Assembly: GCA_038234045.1 (NCBI GenBank)
Contig: JBBSUX010000202.1
Coordinates: 1-6,454, forward strand
Origin: JBBSUX01 sp038234045
GTDB taxonomy: Bacteria > Pseudomonadota > Gammaproteobacteria > Burkholderiales > Burkholderiaceae_C
Direction of reading: 5' to 3'
Length of the DNA stretch: 6,454 nt
Position numbers and translations under genes: made by a program. The notes under the pieces were generated by a model that worked only from the letters and a program-made list of their open reading frames with translations, was not told where the DNA came from and made no database searches. Each line of letters starts with the position of its first letter. The first letter of the stretch is position 1. Shown here piece by piece: positions 1-6,168 of the stretch.

Positions 1-1232
1 ACGGCAATCCGCTGGATTTCATCGAGCGTTATCAGGCGCGCTTCAAGGCCGCCATCAAGCCTGGTCTGCCTCGTTTTTGCGGCGGTCTGGCCGGCTACTT
101 TGGCTACGACACGGTGCGCCACATCGAGAAAAAGCTGGTGCATTCATGTCCGCCTGACACGCTGGGCTGCCCCGACATCCTCCTGCTGCAGTGCGAGGAG
201 CTCGCGGTGATCGACAACCTGTCGGGCAAGCTCTACCTGATCGTCTATGCCGACCCGGCGCAGTCCGAGGCCTATGCCACAGCGAAGCGCCGCCTTCGCG
301 AACTCGGCGAGCTGCTGCGCTATTCGGTGAGCGCGCCGGTCGTCAAGCCGACGCAAGGCCATCCGGCAGAGCGCGAATTCGCAAAAGCCGATTACATCGC
401 GGCAGTGGAGCGCGCCAAGGAGATGATTGCGGCTGGCGACTTCATGCAGGTGCAGGTGGGGCAGCGCATCACCAAGCGCTATACCGAATCGCCGCTCTCG
501 CTTTATCGCGCGCTGCGTTCGCTCAATCCGTCGCCCTACATGTATTACTACAACTTCGGCAGTGCAGCCGGGGGCGATAGCGACGTGCATGTGGTGGGCG
601 CTTCGCCCGAGATCCTGGTGCGCCAGGAACGGTTGGCGGACGGCGAGCAGAAGATCACCATTCGTCCGCTGGCCGGCACGCGGCCGCGCGGCGCCACGCC
701 CGAAGCCGACAAGGCCGCCGAGGTGGAACTGGTCAACGACCCGAAGGAGCGCGCCGAGCATGTGATGCTGATCGACTTGGCGCGCAACGATATCGGCCGC
801 ATCGCCAAGATCGGCAGCGTAAAGGTGACCGAAGCGTTTGCGGTGGAGCGCTACAGCCATGTCATGCACATCGTGAGCAATGTGGAAGGCACGCTCAACA
901 ACGGCATGAGCGCCATCGATGTGCTGCGCGCCACCTTCCCCGCTGGCACGCTCACCGGCGCGCCCAAGGTGCATGCGATGGAGATCATCGACCAGCTCGA
1001 GCCGAGCAAGCGCGGTCTCTACGGCGGCGCTTGCGGCTACATCAGCTATGCCGGCGATATGGATGTGGCGATCGCAATTCGCACCGGCCTGATCAAGGAC
1101 CAGGTGCTCTATGTGCAGGCGGCCGCCGGCGTGGTGGCCGATTCGGTGCCCGAGCTGGAATGGAGAGAAACCGAAGCCAAGGCGCGCGCCTTGCTCAGAG
1201 CGGCCGAACTGGTCGAAGAAGGATTGCAATGA
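1..1232 (+). CDS. trpE: Anthranilate synthase component I, TrpE (5' end outside window)
   Basis: TrpE converts chorismate to anthranilate with ammonia supplied by TrpG, the first committed step of tryptophan synthesis in the cytoplasm. The reading frame is open from base 3, giving about 409 visible residues before TGA at 1230-1232. The family is usually about 500 residues, so roughly 90 N-terminal residues are missing, including the region with the tryptophan feedback site. Visible family motifs in order are FCGGLAGYFGYDTVRHIE at the start, NPSPYMYYYNFG, VVGASPEILVR, IRPLAGTRPRG, LIDLARNDIGR, YSHVMHIVSNVEGTL (with the conserved histidine), FPAGTLTGAPKVHAMEII and GGACGYISY near the C-terminus. 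This is the chorismate-binding fold. TrpE is preferred over PabB or isochorismate synthase because trpG, trpD and trpC follow. The stop overlaps the next gene by ATGA. No promoter or attenuator is visible because the 5' end is cut off. Confidence 0.98.
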   Translation, partial: GNPLDFIERYQARFKAAIKPGLPRFCGGLAGYFGYDTVRHIEKKLVHSCPPDTLGCPDILLLQCEELAVIDNLSGKLYLIVYADPAQSEAYATAKRRLRELGELLRYSVSAPVVKPTQGHPAEREFAKADYIAAVERAKEMIAAGDFMQVQVGQRITKRYTESPLSLYRALRSLNPSPYMYYYNFGSAAGGDSDVHVVGASPEILVRQERLADGEQKITIRPLAGTRPRGATPEADKAAEVELVNDPKERAEHVMLIDLARNDIGRIAKIGSVKVTEAFAVERYSHVMHIVSNVEGTLNNGMSAIDVLRATFPAGTLTGAPKVHAMEIIDQLEPSKRGLYGGACGYISYAGDMDVAIAIRTGLIKDQVLYVQAAAGVVADSVPELEWRETEAKARALLRAAELVEEGLQ

Positions 1233-1609
1233 TGCAGACACACACCGCCCATCCGGCCGGCAAAAGCGGCTCCGACAACGCTGCATCCCGTGCCGTGCAT
1301 TGCGACACTATGGTCGATGTGCGCACGCATATCGACGCGCTGGATGAGCAGATCGTCGCATTGCTCGCCGAGCGCTCCGGCTACGTGAGGCAGGCCGCGC
1401 GCATCAAGAACGATGCGTCGCAGATCGTCGATCAACCGCGCATTGACGCCATCGTCAGCCGCATGGGCGAGCGCATGGCCGGCCACGGCGGCCCGCCTGC
1501 GGTGGCGGAGGCGACCTGGCGCGCCATGATCGCGGCCTTCATCGAGTTCGAGCATGTCGAATTCGCGCATCGTCAGCAGAAACCGGCTGGCTCCGGAGCC
1601 GCATCATGA
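1229..1609 (+). CDS. AroQ-type chorismate mutase (CM_2 fold) inside the trp cluster
   Basis: This encodes a 126-residue protein of the small all-helical AroQ family, which rearranges chorismate to prephenate for phenylalanine and tyrosine; the related PchB cleaves isochorismate. The start ATG 1229 overlaps the trpE stop and has GAAGAAGGA five bases upstream. ATG 1310 would give a bare 99-residue domain but has no ribosome-binding site. Residues 1-27 are an extension without recognisable features. The first helix (VRTHIDALDEQIVALLAER) carries Arg32 and Arg49, matching E. coli Arg11 and Arg28. Lys60 matches Lys39, Asp68 matches Asp48 and Arg71 matches Arg51. Two positions differ from E. coli: Ile72 where Glu52 lies, and Glu108 where Gln88 lies. 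The stop overlaps trpG by ATGA. The family call is firm. The exact reaction (mutase or isochorismate pyruvate lyase) cannot be fixed from sequence, although its location favours chorismate as substrate. Confidence 0.88.
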   Translation: MMQTHTAHPAGKSGSDNAASRAVHCDTMVDVRTHIDALDEQIVALLAERSGYVRQAARIKNDASQIVDQPRIDAIVSRMGERMAGHGGPPAVAEATWRAMIAAFIEFEHVEFAHRQQKPAGSGAAS

Positions 1610-2193
1610 AGCTGCTGATGATCGATAACTACGATAGCTTCACCTACAACATCGTGCAGTACCTGGGCGAGCTCGGCGCCGAAGTGGAAGTGGTGCGCAA
1701 CGACGAGATCAGCGTCGAGGAAATCGGTGAGCGCATCGCCGCCGGCACCACGCGGCTGGTGATTTCACCCGGCCCCTGTTCACCCGCCGAGGCTGGTGTT
1801 TCGGTGGACGCTATCCGCACGTTCGCCGGCAAGCTGCCGATACTCGGAGTGTGTCTTGGCCACCAGGCGATCGGCGCGGCCTTTGGCGGCAAGGTGGTGC
1901 GGGCGCGTCAGCTGATGCACGGCAAAACCAGCCTCATCACGACAACGCAGCAAGGGGTGTTTGCCAACCTGCCGCGCCAGTTCACAGTGAACCGCTACCA
2001 CTCGTTGGCGATTGAAAACGTCGACACGCCGCAGTGCCTCGAAGTGACTGCGCGCACCGATGACGGCGAGATCATGGGTGTGCGCCACGTGAGCTTGCCG
2101 ATCGAGGGCGTGCAGTTCCACCCCGAATCGATCCTCACCGAGCATGGCCACGCGTTGCTGAAGAATTTCCTTGACGCACCAGCCGTTCACTAA
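1606..2193 (+). CDS. trpG: Anthranilate synthase component II, TrpG (glutamine amidotransferase)
   Basis: TrpG hydrolyses glutamine and channels ammonia to TrpE; in many bacteria the same subunit also serves PabB in folate synthesis. The 195-residue length is normal for the family. It is a class I glutamine amidotransferase with N-terminal MIDNYDSFTYN, the oxyanion motif SPGPCSP near residue 57, the nucleophile Cys83 in GVCLGHQAIG, and His172 and Glu174 in FHPES, followed by ILTEHG, which is typical of TrpG/PabA. All three catalytic residues are present. The ATG at 1606 overlaps the chorismate mutase stop by ATGA and has GGAG at 1595-1598, seven bases upstream, so translation is probably both coupled and independently primed. 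The TAA stop at 2191-2193 directly abuts a repeat element. Confidence 0.97.
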   Translation: MKLLMIDNYDSFTYNIVQYLGELGAEVEVVRNDEISVEEIGERIAAGTTRLVISPGPCSPAEAGVSVDAIRTFAGKLPILGVCLGHQAIGAAFGGKVVRARQLMHGKTSLITTTQQGVFANLPRQFTVNRYHSLAIENVDTPQCLEVTARTDDGEIMGVRHVSLPIEGVQFHPESILTEHGHALLKNFLDAPAVH

Positions 2194-2208
2194 CTATTAA
2201 GTTAATAG
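2194..2208. promoter_or_regulatory. Perfect 7+1+7 palindrome directly after the trpG stop
   Basis: CTATTAA-G-TTAATAG is a perfect inverted repeat with a one-base centre, starting on the base after the trpG stop codon. In RNA it could form six A/U-rich pairs around a three-base loop, which is weak. There is no following U-run, so it is not a standard terminator. A second overlapping pair, AACTA (2192-2196) and TAGTT (2210-2214), gives an alternative fold. Its counterpart in repeat copy 2 is also an inverted repeat, so it is better read as a structural part of the repeat than as a dedicated operator. Confidence 0.4.
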
Positions 2209-2234
2209 CTAGTTGCGACTGACCAATATACGCT

Positions 2235-2239
2235 AGAGG
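2235..2239 (+). promoter_or_regulatory. Ribosome-binding site of trpD, lying within the repeat
   Basis: AGAGG sits eight bases before ATG 2248 and is the only good Shine-Dalgarno match upstream of trpD. It lies inside the conserved CGCTAGA block and adjoining bases of the repeat. The corresponding place in copy 2 reads AGATC, so the site is not strictly conserved between copies. Confidence 0.6.
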
Positions 2240-2247
2240 CCTAAAAC

Positions 2248-3318
2248 ATGCATGAAAAAACAACAACCGCCCTGCGAGTCAACCTGACGCCGCAAGAAGC
2301 CGTGCAGCGCACCATCGAGCACCGCGAGATCTTCCATGACGAGATGCTGCACCTGATGCGCCTGGTGATGGGTGGCGAGCTTTCGCCCGTCATGACAGCG
2401 GCCATCATCACCGGCCTGCGCGTGAAGAAGGAGTCGATCGGCGAGATCACGGCGGCAGCCCAGGTGATGCGCGAGTTCTCGACCAAGGTGCATGTGGCCG
2501 ATCGGGCACATCTGGTGGATATCGTCGGCACCGGCGGTGACGGCTCGCACACCTTCAACATCAGCACCTGCTCGATGTTTGTGGCGGCGGCGGCGGGCGC
2601 CAAGGTCAGCAAGCACGGCGGCCGCAGCGTCAGCAGCAAGAGCGGCAGCGCCGATGTGCTGGAAGCGCTTGGGGTGGACATCAACCTGGCGCCAGCGGCG
2701 ATAGCACGCTGCATCGCCGAGACCGGCATCGGCTTCATGTTCGCGCCGAATCACCATCCAGCGATGAAGAACGTCGCCCCGGTGCGAAAAGAGCTGGGCG
2801 TGCGCACCATCTTCAACATCCTCGGGCCGCTCACCAATCCGGCAGATGCTCCGAACATCCTGATGGGCGTTTTCCACCCCGATCTGGTCGGTATCCAGGT
2901 GCGCGCATTGCAGCGGCTCGGCGCCGAGCATGCGCTCGTTGTTTACGGCAAGGACGGCATGGACGAGGTCAGCCTCGGTGCGGCGACGCTGGTGGGCGAA
3001 CTGAAAAACGGAGAGATCACCGAGTACGAAATCCACCCCGAGGATTTCGGCCTGCAGATGGCCAGCCATCGCGCATTGAAAGTGGAGACGCCTGAGCAAT
3101 CGATGGCGATGCTGCACGGCGTTCTCAACGGTGAGCCCGGCGCCGCACGCGACATCGTCTTGCTGAATGCCGGCGCGGCGCTGTATGCGGCCGACGTGGC
3201 CGCGGATATCAGCGAAGGCATCGCGCTTGCAACGCAGGCAATCGATAGCGGCGCCGCAGCCGCGCGCCTGACCCAGTTCGCGGCGCTCACCCGCAGCCTT
3301 TCCGTGGCGAAAGCCTGA
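2248..3318 (+). CDS. trpD: Anthranilate phosphoribosyltransferase, TrpD
   Basis: TrpD transfers the phosphoribosyl group of PRPP to anthranilate, the second step of the pathway. The 356-residue protein has the family layout: an N-terminal helical region, then the PRPP loop GTGGDGSHTFNIST (from Gly94), KHGGRSVSSKSGSAD (residues 122-136), the anthranilate-side stretch FAPNHHPAMKNVAPVRKELG (residues 165-184), RTIFNILGPLTNPA, and the metal-binding DGMDEVS with Asp239 and Glu240. Nothing essential looks missing. It is slightly longer than many homologues because of about ten N-terminal residues before LTPQEAV. ATG 2248 is chosen because of AGAGG eight bases upstream. The gene is separated from trpG by a repeat and from trpC by 20 bases, and is likely cotranscribed with both. 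Confidence 0.97.
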   Translation: MHEKTTTALRVNLTPQEAVQRTIEHREIFHDEMLHLMRLVMGGELSPVMTAAIITGLRVKKESIGEITAAAQVMREFSTKVHVADRAHLVDIVGTGGDGSHTFNISTCSMFVAAAAGAKVSKHGGRSVSSKSGSADVLEALGVDINLAPAAIARCIAETGIGFMFAPNHHPAMKNVAPVRKELGVRTIFNILGPLTNPADAPNILMGVFHPDLVGIQVRALQRLGAEHALVVYGKDGMDEVSLGAATLVGELKNGEITEYEIHPEDFGLQMASHRALKVETPEQSMAMLHGVLNGEPGAARDIVLLNAGAALYAADVAADISEGIALATQAIDSGAAAARLTQFAALTRSLSVAKA

Positions 3319-3338
3319 GCAGAAAAAAACCTTCATTC

Positions 3339-4142
3339 ATGAACACACCTGACATCCTCGCCAAGATCATTGCCGTCAAGCATGAGGAGATTGCAGCCGC
3401 GCAGAAGCGAATGCCACTGGCGGAAATGCGGGCCGATGCCGAATCTCGCGTGCTGACGCGCGACTTCGAAGGCGCGCTGCGCGCGAAGATTGCGGCAGGG
3501 CAGGCCGCCGTGATCGCAGAGGTGAAAAAAGCCAGTCCTTCCAAAGGCGTGTTGCGCGAGGATTTCATTGCGGCAGACATCGCGCAGAGCTATGCGGAAA
3601 ACGGCGCGGCCTGCCTTTCGGTGCTGACAGATGCGCAGTTCTTCCAGGGCAGTATTGATTTCTTGAAGCAGGCGCGGGCTTCGTGCGATCTGCCGGTGTT
3701 GCGCAAGGATTTCATGGTCGACGCCTACCAGATCTACCAGTCCCGCGCGATGGGTGCTGACTGCATTCTGCTGATCGCTGCGTGCCTGGACGATGCGCAG
3801 ATGGCCGACCTGGAAGCCATTGCGCACAACCTCGACATGGCGGTGCTGGTGGAAGTGCACGACGCATCCGAACTGGAGCGCGCGCTTCGGCTGAAGACAC
3901 GGCTGGTCGGCATCAACAACCGCGATCTTCACAGCTTTGAGGTGTCGCTCGACACCACGCTCGATCTGCAGAAATCCGTCCCGGTCGACCGTATTCTGAT
4001 CACCGAATCGGGGATCCGTGAAACCGCCGACGTGGAGCGATTGCGCGCTGCCGGGATCCATGCGTTCCTGGTAGGCGAGGCTTTCATGCGGGTCGCCGAG
4101 CCCGGTGAAGGACTGAAAGCACTTTTCTCCACCAGCCCATGA
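3339..4142 (+). CDS. trpC: Indole-3-glycerol-phosphate synthase, TrpC (monofunctional)
   Basis: TrpC closes the indole ring by decarboxylating carboxyphenylamino-deoxyribulose phosphate, giving indole-3-glycerol phosphate for tryptophan synthase. The 267-residue (beta/alpha)8 barrel carries the catalytic set known from the Sulfolobus enzyme: Glu61 and Lys63 in EVKKASPSKG, Lys123 in LRKDFMVD, Glu172 in VEVHD, Asn193 in GINNRDL, and Glu223-Ser224 in ITESGI. The phosphate-binding end is FLVGEAFMR. There is no TrpF domain, unlike the fused enterobacterial enzyme, so phosphoribosylanthranilate isomerase must be encoded elsewhere. The ATG is 20 bases after the trpD stop. The intervening A-rich stretch has no strong Shine-Dalgarno site, so translation may depend on coupling to trpD. 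The stop overlaps ung by ATGA. Confidence 0.97.
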   Translation: MNTPDILAKIIAVKHEEIAAAQKRMPLAEMRADAESRVLTRDFEGALRAKIAAGQAAVIAEVKKASPSKGVLREDFIAADIAQSYAENGAACLSVLTDAQFFQGSIDFLKQARASCDLPVLRKDFMVDAYQIYQSRAMGADCILLIAACLDDAQMADLEAIAHNLDMAVLVEVHDASELERALRLKTRLVGINNRDLHSFEVSLDTTLDLQKSVPVDRILITESGIRETADVERLRAAGIHAFLVGEAFMRVAEPGEGLKALFSTSP

Positions 4143-4882
4143 TGGCTGGCGGGGATCTGTTCGCGCAGCTTGGCCAAGGCCAGCAGGGTCAGCGAGACCA
4201 ACTACTGAGCGCAGATCCTGCCCAATGGCCGGTCGCTCCCGGATGGCAGCCGCTGGTGGACAGCTTTTTTGCGAGTACAGCGGGCCGCGATCTACTGGAT
4301 TTTTTGCAAAAGCGAATCGACAGTGGTGCGGCCATTTTTCCGCCCCAACCATTGCGGGCGTTGCAACTCACACCACCGCAAGCGGTGCGGGTGGTAATCC
4401 TGGGCCAGGATCCCTATCACGGCCGTGGGCAGGCCGAAGGCCTGGCCTTTTCCGTCGCGCCGGGAGTGCGCGTGCCGCCGTCGTTGCGCAACATCTTCAA
4501 GGAGATGCAGCGCGATCTGGGGATCGCTGCGCCGCCGTTTCCCGTACCCGGCGGCAGCCTGGTCGCTTGGGCGGAAGCGGGGGCGTTGCTGCTCAACACC
4601 TGCCTGACAGTAGAAGAGGGCGCTCCGGCGAGCCATGCCCAAAAGGGCTGGGAAATCCTGACCGATGCGGTGATCCGGACCATTGGTGATCGCGCCGCAC
4701 CAGCAAGCTTTCTACTGTGGGGTGCGCACGCGCAATCCAAGCGAAAGTTGCTGAATGAGGCACATCACCAGGTGCTTGCGGCCAACCATCCATCGCCGCT
4801 TTCAGCGCTGCGCCCACCCGAGCCGTTTATCGGGTGCGGGCATTTCGGCCAGGCGGCGCCGTGGCTGGCGCAGCTGCGCTGA
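4139..4882 (+). CDS. ung: Uracil-DNA glycosylase, family 1 (Ung)
   Basis: Ung removes uracil from DNA after cytosine deamination or dUMP misincorporation, starting base-excision repair. The 247-residue protein has the water-activating motif GQDPYHG (residues 89-95, Asp91), the uracil-recognition segment LLLNTCLTVEEGAPASHA with Asn153, and the minor-groove loop HPSPLSA with catalytic His217, then GCGHFGQA. All family 1 signatures are intact. It is longer than the 229-residue E. coli enzyme because of a Gln/Gly-rich N-terminal tail of about 30 residues before the first conserved tryptophan region. The start overlaps the trpC stop by ATGA (a second ATG follows at 4142), and no Shine-Dalgarno site is visible, so translation probably relies on ribosomes finishing trpC. 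The coupling to a tryptophan gene has no obvious functional link. Confidence 0.97.
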   Translation: MMAGGDLFAQLGQGQQGQRDQLLSADPAQWPVAPGWQPLVDSFFASTAGRDLLDFLQKRIDSGAAIFPPQPLRALQLTPPQAVRVVILGQDPYHGRGQAEGLAFSVAPGVRVPPSLRNIFKEMQRDLGIAAPPFPVPGGSLVAWAEAGALLLNTCLTVEEGAPASHAQKGWEILTDAVIRTIGDRAAPASFLLWGAHAQSKRKLLNEAHHQVLAANHPSPLSALRPPEPFIGCGHFGQAAPWLAQLR

Positions 4883-4914
4883 ACAGATCACTCGTCTACC
4901 GCGCTGATAGACTG

Positions 4915-4967
4915 CTATTACCTAAATAGCTGGTAACGCTTACCCGTAAAGCGCTAGATCCATAAAA
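4915..4967 (+). repeat. AT-rich intergenic repeat, copy 2 (convergent ung/patatin gap)
   Basis: This lies in the 95-base gap between the convergent ung and patatin genes and is in the same orientation as copy 1. It contains two inverted repeats in tandem. The first is GCTATT (4914-4919) with AATAGC (4925-4930), a six-pair stem with a five-base loop. The second is CGCTT (4937-4941) with AAGCG (4949-4953), a five-pair stem with a seven-base loop. A short A-run (4964-4969) closes the element. The two-hairpin layout is better kept here than in copy 1. It could slow or terminate RNA polymerase from either side, but neither hairpin is GC-rich and followed by U residues, so I do not call a terminator. 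The rest of the gap (4883-4914 and 4968-4977) shows nothing. Confidence 0.6.
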
Positions 4968-4977
4968 AACCAAGTAT

Positions 4978-6168
4978 TTATCCCATCGCAGCAGGAATTG
5001 TTGCTGTGGGTGCATGCACCTTGCCGACATAGTCGCGCTGGATGTCGATCGTGCTTTGCACGCCGATCTGGTCGAAGTTCTTGCGCAACCAGCCGCGCGC
5101 AGCGGCCCGACCCTGGTCGAAGAGCTGTTCCATCATGGCGGGGTCGGCGGAGAGCTTGCTGGCCTGCGTCAGGGCGGCGAGCGGGCTACCGCCATCGACC
5201 CGGTGCATGCGGAGTCTCTTGTAGGTGGGCCCTTCGATCAACGCCCCCTGATCGAGCAAGCGGTGAATGAAATCCACATTGCGCATCTGGGAAAGCAGGC
5301 TTGCGTTGAAAGTTATTTCCGCAACCCGCTCGGCGATTTCGTTTGGCGTGTGCGGGGTATCGTCCCGGCGCAGCGGAGTGAGCTGTACCAACAGGATGTC
5401 TCGTGTGCCGCAGTGGTCAATCAAGGGCGCGAGCGCGGGGTTGGCGGCGTAGCCCCCATCCCAATACGATTCGCCATCGATCTCGACCGCCTGAAAAATC
5501 ATCGGCAGGCAGGCCGAAGCCATCACTGCAGCCAGCGTGAGGCGCTTGCCGTGGAAAATCTCGGCGCGACCTGTGCGCACCTGGGTGGCTGAGACGAAGA
5601 CTCGCGGGACGTCAAGCCGGGCAACGGCATCAAAGTCGATTTCCTGGTCCAGTAGCCGGCGCAGCGGATTCAGATCCAGTGGGTTCGACTGGTAGGGCGA
5701 CATCCACCGCGCCATGGCGTCGCCAAGCACGCCGCTGCCGACGGGGTCGCTGCTCCAGCCGCCGGTCACCATCCGTGCGACGCCCTGCGCCATCGACCCG
5801 ATGCGCCCGAGGTCTTCCACGCCTTTCCAGACGCGTTGCAGACTTTTCCGCGCGGAGGCCGCTCCTTCTGCGTACGACCCCCGCCCGTCTTGGGCGGCTA
5901 CCTTGGCGAAACCATCGGCGAGCGCTGCTGCGTTCACAGCGCCAGCGCTTGCGCCGCTGATGCCATCGAGCTCGACCCGGTGATCTTCCAGCAGGGCGTC
6001 GAGCACGCCCCAGGTGAATGCTCCGTGGGAGCCGCCGCCCTGAAGCGCCAGGCTGAGTCTGCGGACAGGGCCGGGTGCCTCGGTCAGGTGCGCCAGCTCG
6101 TTGCGAACCGCACCGGTGTCGGGGCCGCGGGGCGAGTGCTGTGCCGTAGAAGGCAAGACAGAGGTCAT
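4978..6168 (-). CDS. Patatin-like phospholipase family protein (PatD-like)
   Basis: This is a probable serine lipid hydrolase with the Ser-Asp dyad of patatins. Reading from ATG 6168 gives 396 residues. The oxyanion-hole loop is GGGSHGAF (Gly44-Gly46), the nucleophile Ser74 lies in GASAG within LDGISGASAGAVNAAA, and Asp237 lies in WDGGYAANPAL. A C-terminal region with AERVAEITFNASLLSQMR resembles bacterial patatins of the PatD type, some of which are paired with 3-hydroxybutyrate dehydrogenase (bdhA), as in Legionella. Here no bdhA is adjacent in the window. I see no signal peptide or membrane helix, so it is probably cytosolic. The first 30 residues look unstructured. ATG 6168 has GGAA seven bases upstream; TTG 6216 is in frame with AAGAGG upstream and would add 16 residues, so the start is uncertain. 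The substrate is unknown. Confidence 0.9.
   Translation of the reverse strand: MTSVLPSTAQHSPRGPDTGAVRNELAHLTEAPGPVRRLSLALQGGGSHGAFTWGVLDALLEDHRVELDGISGASAGAVNAAALADGFAKVAAQDGRGSYAEGAASARKSLQRVWKGVEDLGRIGSMAQGVARMVTGGWSSDPVGSGVLGDAMARWMSPYQSNPLDLNPLRRLLDQEIDFDAVARLDVPRVFVSATQVRTGRAEIFHGKRLTLAAVMASACLPMIFQAVEIDGESYWDGGYAANPALAPLIDHCGTRDILLVQLTPLRRDDTPHTPNEIAERVAEITFNASLLSQMRNVDFIHRLLDQGALIEGPTYKRLRMHRVDGGSPLAALTQASKLSADPAMMEQLFDQGRAAARGWLRKNFDQIGVQSTIDIQRDYVGKVHAPTATIPAAMG

Larger units (their letters stand above)
2194..2246 (+). repeat. AT-rich intergenic repeat, copy 1 (trpG-trpD gap)
   Basis: This fills almost all of the 54-base trpG-trpD gap. It aligns without gaps to bases 4915-4967, with 35 of 53 positions identical by hand count. 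The best-kept blocks are CTATTA, AATAGCT followed by GT two bases on, CGCTAGA, and TAAAA at the end, all at the same offsets. It opens with a perfect dyad, CTATTAAGTTAATAG (2194-2208). In this copy the second inverted repeat seen in copy 2 has decayed. The composition is much richer in A/T than the flanking genes. It looks like a member of a dispersed short intergenic repeat family. I recall similar elements in Comamonadaceae genomes but cannot confirm this here. Being inside the cluster it would be transcribed, so it may act at the RNA level between trpG and trpD. Confidence 0.6.

Noticed and set aside
144..1286. Long minus-strand open frame opposite trpE (380 codons)
   Set aside because: It mirrors trpE in a GC-rich genome, its translation is rich in His, Arg and Ala with no domain, and trpE has full family motifs on the other strand.
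2202..2230. Internal promoter for trpD (TTAATA, 17 bases, AATATA)
   Set aside because: Only four and three of six bases match the consensus, in an AT-rich repeat where chance matches are expected.
2233..3336. Long minus-strand open frame opposite trpD (367 codons)
   Set aside because: It spans nearly the same bases as trpD and has a low-quality His/Arg/Ala-rich composition. It is a codon-bias shadow.
3333..4352. Long minus-strand open frame opposite trpC and the ung start (339 codons)
   Set aside because: It crosses the trpC/ung junction antisense to two clear genes and shows no recognisable motif.
4883..4977. Rho-independent terminator between the convergent genes
   Set aside because: Hairpins exist, but they are short and mostly A/T or five pairs long, and no U-run follows on either strand in the right place. 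The A-run at 4964-4969 would be read as U before, not after, the hairpins on the minus strand.
5014..5592. Plus-strand open frame of 192 codons opposite the patatin gene
   Set aside because: The minus strand carries the patatin GxSxG and DGG motifs in frame. The plus frame has no motif.
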